From: Bacteroidales bacterium
GTDB lineage: Bacteria > Bacteroidota > Bacteroidia > Bacteroidales > Marinilabiliaceae
Length of the DNA stretch: 64,000 nt
Assembly (NCBI GenBank): GCA_024401335.1
Contig: JAKSLH010000001.1
Span: 186,001-250,000, forward strand
Reading direction: 5' to 3'
The notes under the pieces are model-generated. The model ran no database searches. It saw only the letters and a list, made by a program, of their open reading frames with translations, and was not told the DNA's origin. The position numbers and the translations under genes are program-made. This document shows, in pieces, positions 8,481 through 18,134 of the stretch; the stretch's first letter is position 1, and each line of letters starts with the position of its first letter.

Positions 8481-11400
8481 ATGGTAAAAGTGAATTCTGT
8501 GATAAGGAGTGTTGTCAGCTCTTTGTCCATGATTTTGTGCGTACTGATGCCTGTTAATGCTTGGTGTCAGATTGGCGCTGTTTTTAATGACAATAATGGC
8601 ATCTATTATGAGGTCACTTCAGAGACAGAGGTCAGTGTCACATATCCTGATGATTATGATCCATGGGGATGGACAGATAACGAATATGGTTACCCTTCTT
8701 ATAACGGTGACATTACGATCCCGGCTAATGTGATATATGAAGGTAAAATATATGAAGTCACTTCTATAGGAATGGCTGCGTTTGAAGCTTGTGCCGATCT
8801 GCTTTCTGTGAAACTTCCAAATACAATTAGATCTTTTGAGGCAAATGCTTTTTATAAATGTACTAGTCTGACATCAATAAACATACCTTCTTCAATTGTG
8901 TCAATAGGTGATCGTGCTTTGCAGGCATGTGCGTGTGCTTCTATTGATTTGCCAGAAGGTTTGGAGAGTCTTGGATACTGTGCGTTCTATGGATGTAGTT
9001 TCGAATATATTACAGTTCCTAGCACCGTGACTTTTTTTGATGATGCTGTTTTTGCGAATTGCTCTAATTTGATAGAGGTGGATTTCTTGTCCGCTATTAG
9101 TGAATTCCCAACTGAATTGTTCCAGAATTGTTCGAACCTTAAAAAGGTTTCTATTCCAAGCACTGTTACTAGCATTGAAAAGGATGCTTTCGTAGGGTGT
9201 GGAAACATCCAAAAAGTGTTGTTGAACAATAAGACATCTGTAGTTGATATTAAACCTAATGCATTCCCTGCTTCCGTGTTTAGCAATGCTACTCTTTATG
9301 TGCCAGCTGGTAAGTTGTCTGATTATTTAGGATGTGGCTTCGCTAACATTAGTGATGACGCTGTAGTTGAGGTTAGTGTTTGGCCTTCGCCTTTCGGAGT
9401 TGGCTCTGTTACTGGCGCTGATATTTATCAGGGAGGTGATGAGTTTACTGTCGTTGCAACACCTACTAGTAAATATGTGTTTGCTGGTTGGGAGTATCCT
9501 GAAGATATGGATGTCATTGAAGAGAATGAGAATTCTATAAAGTTCTCTTTGAGTGCTGAGGTCGCAAGTAAATATATGGCTTCTGGTATTGACATCATTG
9601 CTAAGTTCGAAAAGGTGAAGTACACGCTTTCACTTGTTTATGATGAGAATGATGGCGTCGTTACTGGTGCAACAGATGGCCAGTTGTTCGAGGTTGATTC
9701 GAAGGTGACACTTACAGCTGTTCCTAATCCTGGATATCATTTCTTGAAGTTCACCGATGAGAATGATGCGGTGTTGGCTTCTACTGCTATATCTAGTGTC
9801 GCAACAACCGATGTGGTGTTCACCGATAATAAGACTGTTAAGGCTATCTTTGAAGAAAATCCTTCATATAACGTGTCTTTGACTGTTAACGGTAATGCCT
9901 TTGGTCATGTCACTGGCTTGCGTAACGAAGGTATATATCTTCAGGGCCAGGAGATTGCTTTGACTGCTATTCCTGAGAATCATTGTAAATTTGCTGGTTG
10001 GACAGTGGATGGCACAAATGCAGGAAATGACGAAGAGTTGACTATCGGAGATGTTGATAAGGATTATGCTATAGTAGCTACATTTACTGAAGATCCTAAA
10101 TCTACTCTTACTATAGGCGTAAAGGATAATATTCCTGGTTGTTCTGTAGGTTTTGTTAATTCAAGCTTCTCTAGTCCTCAGACTCTTTATGTGGGTGAGA
10201 CTGCAGCTATCATCGCAAATGCAGCGCCTACACATTATCACTTCGTTGAGTGGATTAATGCAGCAAATGGTGTTCAGGTTAGCGACCAGATGACATTTGT
10301 CGTAGAATATGGTAACGATGACTTGAATTACCTTGCAGTTTATGAAGAAGATCCTACATATAGTATTATTGTAGAGTCTGATATGCCTGAGGCTAGTGAT
10401 CTTGTAGAAACTACATATAGTGGTTTGTATGATGCTGATGTTCAGAACCTGGGCTTTACTGTTAATACTGGTTATGAATTTGTGTCATGGGAATATGGTG
10501 TCACAGGCGGTTCTACTACATCTACTAGCCTCGACCCAAGTCAGAATGTTGTCGTTAACGGTAACAATATGACATATGTAGCTCATTTCCAGAAGAAGAG
10601 TTTCAATATCGTTAGTGAAGCAGAAAATGGTTCTATCTTGTTGTCTGCTAATAGTGCTGTGATGGGTGCTGAAATTACAGTCGACGCAACACCTGCTGAA
10701 GGCTATGAGTTGGTTTCTGTGACAACTGATCAAGTTGGTACAGATATCGTGAATGGCAAGTTTATAATGCCTGCTAGCGACGTTGTGGTTTCTGCTACAT
10801 TTAAGAAGCATGATTATGCAATTACAAGTGGCATTATTGCAAATGGTACTATATCTGTTGCTTCTAGCGCTCAGATGGGTGAAGAGGTTGTGGTTACACC
10901 AACTCCAGCTGCCGGCTATGAGTTTGAAGCTATAAGCACAACTCCAGCAACAATCATCTCAGGCAATAAGTTCACAATGCCTGCGAGCGATGTCACTGTA
11001 AATGCTGCTTTCAAGGCAATCGTTTATAACGTGACGGCAGCAACTCCAGTAAACGGAAAAGTTGATTTGTCTGCAAGCAGTGCAACAATCGGTACAGAGG
11101 TTATCGTTACCGCTACTCCAGATGCTGGTTATGTTCTCGAGTCTTTGACAACAAATGTGGAAGGCGTAGATGTTGTTGATGGCAAGTTCTCTATGCCAGC
11201 AAGCGACATCGAAGTGTCTGCCGTATTCAAGAAGGTTGATTACTTGATAATAACAGGTACTACAGTTAATGGTTCTATTTCTGTAGTAGAAGGGGCTCAG
11301 ATAGGTGAGGTTATAACAGTGACAGTAACTCCTGATGAGGGCTACGAACTTGAAGGCTTGACAACTAGTGTTGAGGGCTTGACTGTCGTTGATGGGCAAT

Positions 11401-13298
11401 TCACTATGCCGGCAAGCGATGTTACTGTATATGCAACATTTAAGCTGAAGGAATTTAATGTGATTGCTGCTATCGCAGAAAATGGCAAAATAATGACTTC
11501 GGTTAGTAAGGCTGTTATGAATACTCCGGTAACTGTAGCTACAATAGCAGCAGAAGGTTATGAACTCGATACTATAATGACAAATATCGAGGGCCTGAAG
11601 GTTGCTGATGGTGGCTTTACAATGCCTGCAAGTGATGTGACAGTTTCCGCTATATTCAAGAAAGTAAATTATGCAATAACAACATCAGATATTGCTAATG
11701 GAACTGTTACCGTTGCAGAGTCTGCTCAGATGGGTGATGTTGTTGAAGTAATTGCTAATCCTTCATTGGGCTATGAACTTGAAGCTATCAGTACAATCCC
11801 TGAATTGGAAGTTGTTGATGGTAAGTTTGTGATGCCTGCGGGTAGTGTTGTTGTAAATGCGACATTCAAGGCTATTGAATACGACATTACTACTGCAACG
11901 ACAACTAATGGTACTCTAGCTTTGTCCGCTGAAAAGGCTACGATTGGAACTGTGGTTTCTGTCATTGCTTCGCCTGCTGTAGGTTATGAAGTAGAGTCTA
12001 TTACAACAAATATCGAAGGCCTAGAGGTTGTTGATGGCAAATTTATAATGCCGGCAAGTGATGTTGTTGTTAATGCTACATTTAAGGCTATAGTATACAA
12101 GGTAAATGTTGCGGAGTCTGAAAATGGTTCAGTCACAACTTCTGTACAGACAGCTACAATAGGTAATGAGGTGGTTGTCGCTATAGATGCTGCTGAGGGT
12201 TATGAACTTGATAAATTGATGACAAACGTTGATGGTCTGGCAATAGCAGACAACAAGTTTGTAATGCCAGCAAGTGATGTTACTGTAACAGCTACATTTA
12301 AGGCTGTCGTATATACTGTCGCTACAGTAGAGGTTTCTAACGGTAGTGTGGCATTGTCTGCTGAAAAGGCTACAATCGGTACATCGGTATCTGTTACTGC
12401 AACTCCAGATGAGGGTTACGAACTCGAAAGTGTGACTACTAGTATAGAAGGCTTGAATGTTGTAGATGGTAAGTTTACAATGCCAGCAAGCAATGTTGAG
12501 GTAAGTGCATCGTTTAAGGCTATTGTATATGACGTTAATGTCGCTACTGCTAATAACGGCAAGGTTAAGGTTTCTAGTTCAACTGCAATTATCGGTGATG
12601 AATTGACTGTGACTGTTGATCCTGCAGAAGGCTATGAACTTGAGTCTTTGACAACTGACATTGAAGGTCTTGAAATAGTTGATGGCAAATTTATAATGCC
12701 AGCCAACAATGTTACAGTCAGCGCAACATTTAAGGTGGCTTGTGAGACATGCAAGAATAAGGTTGAAATAGCTTCTATATTTGACTGGATCCTTGTTGTT
12801 GACAACAACTCATTGAAGGAAGTTTATGAAGGCGTATCTTCTGAAGATGTTGCTTGGTATAGAGTTGTTGATGATGCTGATGAATGGTGTGAAGGTGCTC
12901 AGAATGAAATGGGTAAACCTGATGAAAAGGTCGCTACAGGATTCTATTTCGCAGATGACAACCAGAGTCTCTTGAATACAGGTGATTATTATGTGGTAAT
13001 TACTCTCAAGAACCACATGTGTAAGTACATAACTTCGGATGTTGTTAGCTATTCATCTTCAAATAAGATGTTGTTGACTCCAACTTCTGTTCGTCATGGT
13101 CAGACTCTCACATTGACTGGTTTGCCATCAGTTAATGCAGTGGTTAATGTATATGACGTTAGAGGTACTTTGGTGAAGACGATGAATACTGAAGGTAACT
13201 CGATTATGACATTCGAAGCAGAGTCTGTAAATGGCATATACGTTGTAAGCGTTATTGCTGACCAGTATGTTAAGAGCATCAAGTATATAGTAAAATAG
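8481..13298 (+). CDS. Giant T9SS-secreted surface protein with BspA-like LRRs and tandem InlB-type repeats
   Basis: 1605 aa. Order of parts: signal peptide (MVKVNSVIRSVVSSL..NAWCQ, about 1-30); BspA-like LRR_5 repeats (about 91-290) with motifs such as LTSINIPSSIVSIG; three or four divergent InlB B-repeat/bacterial-repeat domains (about 304-706) containing GYHFLKF- and FAGW-type cores; ten tandem ~71-aa repeats (about 707-1418), each ending like GKFTMPASDVTVSATFK; a linker with CETC; and a C-terminal type IX sorting domain (about 1527-1605, VYDVRGTLVKTM ... GIYVVSV..KSIKYIVK). Role is probably adhesion or host/matrix contact after T9SS export. The frame is open to a TTG at 8430, but the ATG at 8481 gives a proper signal peptide. 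Confidence 0.88.
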   Translation: MVKVNSVIRSVVSSLSMILCVLMPVNAWCQIGAVFNDNNGIYYEVTSETEVSVTYPDDYDPWGWTDNEYGYPSYNGDITIPANVIYEGKIYEVTSIGMAAFEACADLLSVKLPNTIRSFEANAFYKCTSLTSINIPSSIVSIGDRALQACACASIDLPEGLESLGYCAFYGCSFEYITVPSTVTFFDDAVFANCSNLIEVDFLSAISEFPTELFQNCSNLKKVSIPSTVTSIEKDAFVGCGNIQKVLLNNKTSVVDIKPNAFPASVFSNATLYVPAGKLSDYLGCGFANISDDAVVEVSVWPSPFGVGSVTGADIYQGGDEFTVVATPTSKYVFAGWEYPEDMDVIEENENSIKFSLSAEVASKYMASGIDIIAKFEKVKYTLSLVYDENDGVVTGATDGQLFEVDSKVTLTAVPNPGYHFLKFTDENDAVLASTAISSVATTDVVFTDNKTVKAIFEENPSYNVSLTVNGNAFGHVTGLRNEGIYLQGQEIALTAIPENHCKFAGWTVDGTNAGNDEELTIGDVDKDYAIVATFTEDPKSTLTIGVKDNIPGCSVGFVNSSFSSPQTLYVGETAAIIANAAPTHYHFVEWINAANGVQVSDQMTFVVEYGNDDLNYLAVYEEDPTYSIIVESDMPEASDLVETTYSGLYDADVQNLGFTVNTGYEFVSWEYGVTGGSTTSTSLDPSQNVVVNGNNMTYVAHFQKKSFNIVSEAENGSILLSANSAVMGAEITVDATPAEGYELVSVTTDQVGTDIVNGKFIMPASDVVVSATFKKHDYAITSGIIANGTISVASSAQMGEEVVVTPTPAAGYEFEAISTTPATIISGNKFTMPASDVTVNAAFKAIVYNVTAATPVNGKVDLSASSATIGTEVIVTATPDAGYVLESLTTNVEGVDVVDGKFSMPASDIEVSAVFKKVDYLIITGTTVNGSISVVEGAQIGEVITVTVTPDEGYELEGLTTSVEGLTVVDGQFTMPASDVTVYATFKLKEFNVIAAIAENGKIMTSVSKAVMNTPVTVATIAAEGYELDTIMTNIEGLKVADGGFTMPASDVTVSAIFKKVNYAITTSDIANGTVTVAESAQMGDVVEVIANPSLGYELEAISTIPELEVVDGKFVMPAGSVVVNATFKAIEYDITTATTTNGTLALSAEKATIGTVVSVIASPAVGYEVESITTNIEGLEVVDGKFIMPASDVVVNATFKAIVYKVNVAESENGSVTTSVQTATIGNEVVVAIDAAEGYELDKLMTNVDGLAIADNKFVMPASDVTVTATFKAVVYTVATVEVSNGSVALSAEKATIGTSVSVTATPDEGYELESVTTSIEGLNVVDGKFTMPASNVEVSASFKAIVYDVNVATANNGKVKVSSSTAIIGDELTVTVDPAEGYELESLTTDIEGLEIVDGKFIMPANNVTVSATFKVACETCKNKVEIASIFDWILVVDNNSLKEVYEGVSSEDVAWYRVVDDADEWCEGAQNEMGKPDEKVATGFYFADDNQSLLNTGDYYVVITLKNHMCKYITSDVVSYSSSNKMLLTPTSVRHGQTLTLTGLPSVNAVVNVYDVRGTLVKTMNTEGNSIMTFEAESVNGIYVVSVIADQYVKSIKYIVK
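10601..12735 (+). repeat. Ten tandem ~213-bp coding repeats
   Basis: Ten in-frame units of about 213 bp, recognisable by the recurring MPASDV..ATFK motif. Units 2, 4 and 6 share a DYAIT/NYAIT..ANGTISV..AQMG variant. Units 3, 7 and 9 share LSA..ATIGT. This suggests growth by duplication of two-unit blocks. Synonymous positions have diverged, so the array is not recent. Confidence 0.9.
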
Positions 13299-13316
13299 TA
13301 GTAAATTAAGGTTCTC

Positions 13317-14246
13317 ATGAAGAAGTTTATTATATCATTGGCATCTTTGGCGTTGGCGGCTTCGTCTGCCAATGCTCAGTTGTCAGATTTGGTTACATCC
13401 ACAACTCCTTTTCAGGTTGTTGGCGCTGGTATGAGAGTCGGTGTTGGATCACTGAAACAAGAGGGTTTTGGCATTCAAAATGGAATGGGTGTGAATGCTG
13501 GTATAGATGGTGTTTATACTTATTATTTCAAAAGCCTAGGTAAGTCAAAGCCATTCATTGGTGTTCGTTCTGGTTTGGGTGTGTCGTTGACTAATAATAA
13601 TGTGTCAAGATCATCTTACGAAGTGAAATTCTCTGATATTGTCGTAAAAGACAAAGATAAGGACGTCAAGATGTCATATCAGTTGATTTCTAGTAACATC
13701 GATGAAAAGAACACTCAGATTGCTATCGAGGTGCCTATTATGGGCTCTGTTTTATACAAGCAGTTATATGGTAATCTCGGTGTTCGTATAGGTATTCCTG
13801 TCGTGTCGAAGTATAAGATTACAATGGATGCACCAACAACCGTTATTACTCTTGAGGATTATGGTGTTACAATTAATGATTCTAAGGTGCTTGGTGGTTA
13901 TATTCCAGAGAGTGAGTCTAGCAAGAGTGGCGACTTTGATGGCGCTACTTTCAATTTGAGCTTGGCTTTTGAAGGAGGTTATGTGTTTGAAATGGGTGGC
14001 AATTGGCTTTGCGTAGGAGCTTATTTCGACTATGGCTTGGTAAATAACTTTAGTGCTGGTGGAAGTAACTTAGTTGATGTTGATTTCTCTCCATTGAGTC
14101 AGACACCAAGTGGTCCTGCTACAGTTAGCGTAAATTCATTGACACAGTCTCATGCTGAGAAAATGGGCTTTTTTGACGTGGGCGTGCGTGCTACCTATAG
14201 TTGGCCTATGATTAAGAGCGGAAAGTCTAAAAAGGGCAAGAAGTAG
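13317..14246 (+). CDS. Outer-membrane beta-barrel protein of unknown function
   Basis: 309 aa with a signal peptide (MKKFIISLASLALAASSANAQ) and alternating, glycine/aromatic-rich strands consistent with a PorT-like small barrel: FQVVGAGMRVGVGSLKQEG, SKPFIGVRSGLGVSL, GFFDVGVRATYSWP. It ends with a basic tail (KSGKSKKGKK), unusual for a barrel terminating strand. It starts 18 bases after the giant repeat protein and is followed by a terminator, so it is the third and last gene of the cassette. It may be an anchor or partner of the repeat protein, but that is inference. Confidence 0.72.
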   Translation: MKKFIISLASLALAASSANAQLSDLVTSTTPFQVVGAGMRVGVGSLKQEGFGIQNGMGVNAGIDGVYTYYFKSLGKSKPFIGVRSGLGVSLTNNNVSRSSYEVKFSDIVVKDKDKDVKMSYQLISSNIDEKNTQIAIEVPIMGSVLYKQLYGNLGVRIGIPVVSKYKITMDAPTTVITLEDYGVTINDSKVLGGYIPESESSKSGDFDGATFNLSLAFEGGYVFEMGGNWLCVGAYFDYGLVNNFSAGGSNLVDVDFSPLSQTPSGPATVSVNSLTQSHAEKMGFFDVGVRATYSWPMIKSGKSKKGKK

Positions 14247-14272
14247 TCTTAATTGAGATATTTATATTGAAG

Positions 14273-14302
14273 GCGGCTCGACAATGTCGGGCTGCTTTTT
14301 TT
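14273..14302 (+). terminator. Terminator of the surface-protein cassette
   Basis: Stem GCGGCTCGAC / GTCGGGCTGC with G-U wobbles and a 3-base loop, followed by seven Ts. Confidence 0.8.
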
Positions 14303-14575
14303 GTCGTGCACAAATGGCCCATTTTTTGCCTCTGGTTTCAGATCATTACTTTCATGGCTTGAGCTTGTGATATCCCCGTAATAGGCTTGAAATCGACCTT
14401 CTGTGGTGTCGTGAACTGCTTTGTTGTAGAAGTATATTGAGTAGCGTGTTCTTTAAGGCAAATAAAAATAGAACTAGCCATTTGCCGTGTATGAAGTCAC
14501 CTTGACGAGCCTCATCTGTCCATCCAATGTAGCGAATGAATTCCCTTCACAAAGGGGCACGTCCTATGTGATTGC
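14303..14575. other. Intergenic stretch with no assignable gene
   Basis: No start-to-stop gene was found on either strand. On the minus strand two fragmentary open stretches read like protein but overlap in different frames and lack starts. One ends ..LDGQMRLVKVTSYTANG and the other contains YYGDITSSSHESNDLKPEAK. They may be a decayed gene or chance. Confidence 0.3.
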
Positions 14576-14617
14576 ATAAAAAGAAAGGTCTTACCCCTAT
14601 TATGAGGTAAGACCTTT
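14576..14617 (-). terminator. Terminator of the RND efflux operon
   Basis: A perfect 12-bp stem AAAGGTCTTACC (14584-14595) / GGTAAGACCTTT (14606-14617). On the minus strand it is followed by CTTTTTATG. Confidence 0.88.
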
Positions 14618-14640
14618 CAACGCTATATGATATTAACTCC

Positions 14641-14934
14641 TTAATACATCTGCTCAATATTCCAGGTGAAGGCTCTAATACCGTTCTCTTTGTTGACGTT
14701 GTCAAGTTTCTCGATATACTTGAGTATAACAGGAACCATTTCGTCTTCTACAATAGTAAGTATCGAAGAGTTCATTTCTGGCCAGGCATGCGTACCAAGA
14801 CGTGGCTCACCGCCGTTTGTTCCTTGACCGTATGTGAGTGGGAACTGTGTATAGCCAGTTATTCTCAGCTGATCAAAGAGGAATCTTACACGGTCTGTCA
14901 AAGCCTGATTGTATGATATGAATACTGCTTTCAT
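14641..14934 (-). CDS. Small PII-like (GlnB-fold) protein linked to RND efflux
   Basis: 97 aa, no signal or membrane segment. It starts MKAVFISYNQALTDRVRFLFDQL and continues with YTQFPLTYGQGTNGGEPRLGTHAWPEMNSSILTIV, then FTWNIEQMY. I recall this pattern from Bacteroidales small proteins at the end of RND pump operons, predicted to have a nitrogen-regulatory PII/CutA-like fold. The glycine-rich loop plus TxxWPxxN block is its clearest feature. It begins 4 bases after the pump gene's stop, so expression is coupled to the pump. It may sense a small molecule and act on the pump. The fold call is from memory of the family. Confidence 0.62.
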   Translation of the reverse strand: MKAVFISYNQALTDRVRFLFDQLRITGYTQFPLTYGQGTNGGEPRLGTHAWPEMNSSILTIVEDEMVPVILKYIEKLDNVNKENGIRAFTWNIEQMY

Positions 14935-14938
14935 AATG

Positions 14939-17900
14939 CTACTTGTTTATTTGCTTACATGCAGGGAGATCGCGCTCTGGATCGAAATCACCCATGAATT
15001 TGTAAGACTTCTTTTCTTCTACATTCTTCTTGCGGTTGCCACTCTTGTTTGTTGCCGCGTATGTCGCAGGTACTATGATCATAGTGATGATGGTTGAGAA
15101 TACCATACCACCGATGACCGAAATACCCATTGGTCGCCATGTCTCTGCACCTTCACTGTGGTCGATTGCCATAGGTAGCATACCGAGCATTGTTGTGAAT
15201 GATGTCATCAACACAGGACGCAAACGGCTGCGGCATGAAAGGGCGATCGCCTCTGTGAGCTCGTATCCTCTTTCTCGCATGAGGTTGATGTAGTCAATAA
15301 GCACGATACCGTTCTTTGTTACGATACCGATCAACATGACTGCACCCAACGCCGCCACAACGGAAAGGGCTGAGTTCGTAAGAAGAAGTGCCAATACAAC
15401 ACCGGTGAATGCGAATGGGATAGCAAGCATGATGATGAATGGACTCAAGAATGACTCAAATTCTGCTGCCATTACGATATATACCAGGAGCAATGCAAGA
15501 GCCATCAAAAGTGCAAGTGCCTTGAATGAATCCTGCTGGTCTTCGTATGTACCACCAACGTATGTTGTAACACCATCAGGCAACTGCATTTTTGCCAATA
15601 CAGCCTTTGCTTCATCGGCGATATCGCCAAGCTTATGGTCGGCATCTGGTGTGATACTTACCTTCAGATAACGCTGCTTACTCTTACGTTCGATAGATGG
15701 AGGAGTGAAGCCTTCACGTATCTCACCGAGTTCCTTTGCGCGTACATCCTGGCCGTATGCATCGGTAATGATGAAGTTCTCGACGTCTGTAACAGTTGAG
15801 CGGAACTGCTCTTCGAGACGAACGATGATGTCGTATTCTTCACCTTCTTCCTTGAACTTACTCTGACGTGCACCATAGATCTTGTTTCTCAATGCGCTAC
15901 CAACGCCTGATGTTGTAAGACCATGACGGGCAAGCTTTTCTGAATCGAGGTAGATCTGGAGCTCAGCCTTGTCATCACCACGGCTGATAAGGATATCTTC
16001 TGCTCCTTCTACCTTTTTCAGCTCTCGTGCAACGTCGAGTGCAAAGTTGGTTGTTGTCTGGAAGTTGTGACCAATGATTTCGACGTCAACGCTGTTACCT
16101 GTAGCACCACCACTACCTGTAGATACCGTATATTCAAGTATCTCTGGGATTGTCTTGAGAAGCTTTCTTACAGAGTCAGCTACCTTGAATACAGAACGGT
16201 CGCGGTCCTTGGCGTCAACAAGACGGCCTCGCATGTTGAATACGTTGTTACCTGTTGTGTTCATCATTGAAGCGAATGACGCTGTTTCCTCAGAACCGTA
16301 TGATACTGTAAGGATCTTGAGTTCAGGAACTATATCGCGTATCATAGAATCGACCTTGAGTGCTATCTCTCTGGTGATTTCTACTCGCTGTCCCTGCTGC
16401 ATCTTAGCGTACACGTTGAATGTGTTCATATCGTTCTGTGGGAAGAACTCTGTAGACATGAACTTCAGGAGTATAAGTGATGCTCCGAAGATCAAGGTCA
16501 TAGCTGCTATTGTCGCCTTCTTGCGTACAAGAACCCAACGGATAACTCTCTCGTACCAAGCGTCAAGCTTGTCGAATGTGCGGTTGCTCCATGCGAAGAA
16601 GCTGAACTTACCATCTTTCTCTTCCTCTGCTGCATTTCGGTTTTTGAGGAACTTAGAGCAGAGCATAGGGGTGAATGAAATGGCTGTGAGTGTTGATGTT
16701 GATACGCTTATACAGATAATCCATCCCAGTGGCTTGAAGAAGATACCCATGATACCAGGTATCAATGTGAGTGGGAAGAATACGGCGATAGTTACGAGTG
16801 TTGTTACGATAACGGATGTCCAAACCTCATTTGTACCATACTTGGCAGCTTCTTTTGGTCGTGAACCACGTTCCACATGTTTTGTGATGTTCTCAAGTAC
16901 CACGATAGCATCGTCCACAACCATACCGATTGCGATAGAAAGCGACATCAATGTTATTGTGTTGAGCGAACCGTCAACAACCAACAGGTAGATGAATGCA
17001 ACGATAAGTGAGATAGGAATAGTCATCGCAATGATGAAAGTCGAACGCCAACGTCCAAGGAAGACGAACACGACGATTACAACCGAAAGAAGTGCATATG
17101 CAAGTGTGCTTTCGAGGTTGCGGATAGCCTTTACGATAAAGTCGGATGAGTCGTTGATGACTGTAAACTTGATATCTGTAGGCAAGTCTTTCTGCGCGTT
17201 GGCAATCATCTCCTTCGCTTCAGTCGCAACGGCTACCGCGTTGGCATCCGACTGCTTTGTCACGAGAAGGATACCACCCTTGCCTCGCTGAACCTTCTGT
17301 TCGAGAGTGATATCGCGCAATGTGTCACGAACATTTGCAATGTCCTTTATCTTGACAGTCTTGCCACCGGCAAGAGCCAAAGAAATCTCCTTGATCTGTT
17401 CTGACTCGTCGAACTCGCCCTCTACACGAAGTGAGTATTCGTCTATACCAACCTTTACGCTACCAGCAGACACGTCCATGTTTTCTGCGAGGATCTTGCC
17501 GCTGATGCTTTCGATAGAAAGGCCATAAGCATCAAGTTTATTAGGGTCAAGGTCGATATATACAACGCGCTCAGGGAGACCGGCTACGGTAGCTGATGCT
17601 ACACCATCTACACGGTTGAGCTGCATGACAACCTTGTCGTCAAGAATCTTGTAAAGACCGCCGAATGACTGTTCTGCTGTAACGGCATATACAAGGATAG
17701 GCATCATACTTGTTGACATACGCATGATCGTAGGACGGTCGATGTTGTCAGGCAAGTATCTCATAGTCTTGTCAACGGCGTCACGGACGTCGTTTGATGC
17801 ATTGTCGAGGTTGATACCCCATTCAAACTCAAGTGTGATAACCGAAAGGTTGTCGTATGAAGTAGATGTCATCTCTTTAAGGTCATCTACCGAGTTGAGC

Positions 17901-18109
17901 TGGTTCTCAAGATGTTTGGTTATATTCTGCTCAATATCTGTCGCATTGGCACCTGGATAGGTCGTCATTACAGTGATGTAAGGAGGATCCATCTTCGGAT
18001 ACTGGTCAACAGGCAGCTTTAAGTATGAGAAGACACCGATAACCACTACGGCCAAGAATATCATCAAGGTCGATATCGGTTTCTCTACTGCGCTTTCGAA
18101 AATACTCAT
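14939..18109 (-). CDS. RND-family multidrug efflux transporter (HAE1/AcrB type)
   Basis: 1056-aa inner-membrane proton-driven pump with the classic two-half RND layout: TM1 near residues 12-30, a large periplasmic loop, TM2-6, a second loop and TM7-12. The essential TM4 acidic pair is D399-D400 in SIAIGMVVDDAIVVLENI, and the N-terminal block YPKMDPPYITVMTTYPGA is typical. The C-terminal VLIGIVTKNGIVLIDYINLMRERG block marks the TM10-11 region. Adaptor, TolC and regulators flank it, making a complete tripartite system. The substrate cannot be read from sequence. Confidence 0.96.
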   Translation of the reverse strand: MSIFESAVEKPISTLMIFLAVVVIGVFSYLKLPVDQYPKMDPPYITVMTTYPGANATDIEQNITKHLENQLNSVDDLKEMTSTSYDNLSVITLEFEWGINLDNASNDVRDAVDKTMRYLPDNIDRPTIMRMSTSMMPILVYAVTAEQSFGGLYKILDDKVVMQLNRVDGVASATVAGLPERVVYIDLDPNKLDAYGLSIESISGKILAENMDVSAGSVKVGIDEYSLRVEGEFDESEQIKEISLALAGGKTVKIKDIANVRDTLRDITLEQKVQRGKGGILLVTKQSDANAVAVATEAKEMIANAQKDLPTDIKFTVINDSSDFIVKAIRNLESTLAYALLSVVIVVFVFLGRWRSTFIIAMTIPISLIVAFIYLLVVDGSLNTITLMSLSIAIGMVVDDAIVVLENITKHVERGSRPKEAAKYGTNEVWTSVIVTTLVTIAVFFPLTLIPGIMGIFFKPLGWIICISVSTSTLTAISFTPMLCSKFLKNRNAAEEEKDGKFSFFAWSNRTFDKLDAWYERVIRWVLVRKKATIAAMTLIFGASLILLKFMSTEFFPQNDMNTFNVYAKMQQGQRVEITREIALKVDSMIRDIVPELKILTVSYGSEETASFASMMNTTGNNVFNMRGRLVDAKDRDRSVFKVADSVRKLLKTIPEILEYTVSTGSGGATGNSVDVEIIGHNFQTTTNFALDVARELKKVEGAEDILISRGDDKAELQIYLDSEKLARHGLTTSGVGSALRNKIYGARQSKFKEEGEEYDIIVRLEEQFRSTVTDVENFIITDAYGQDVRAKELGEIREGFTPPSIERKSKQRYLKVSITPDADHKLGDIADEAKAVLAKMQLPDGVTTYVGGTYEDQQDSFKALALLMALALLLVYIVMAAEFESFLSPFIIMLAIPFAFTGVVLALLLTNSALSVVAALGAVMLIGIVTKNGIVLIDYINLMRERGYELTEAIALSCRSRLRPVLMTSFTTMLGMLPMAIDHSEGAETWRPMGISVIGGMVFSTIITMIIVPATYAATNKSGNRKKNVEEKKSYKFMGDFDPERDLPACKQINK

Positions 18110-18134
18110 GTTGATTGATAATTAAGAGAATTGA

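Noticed and set aside
10601-12735. A CRISPR-like or satellite repeat array
   Set aside because: Units are about 213 bp, in frame and coding, with divergent synonymous sites and no spacer-repeat structure.
14400-14560. A minus-strand gene ending ..MRLVKVTSYTANG
   Set aside because: Only about 28 codons, no convincing start, and an equally protein-like overlapping frame suggests chance.
16074-16991. A 305-codon open frame antisense to the RND pump, plus similar long antisense frames at 36033-36749 and 55036-55755
   Set aside because: They are opposite strongly conserved genes, their products lack any recognisable domain, and they arise from codon bias of the sense genes.
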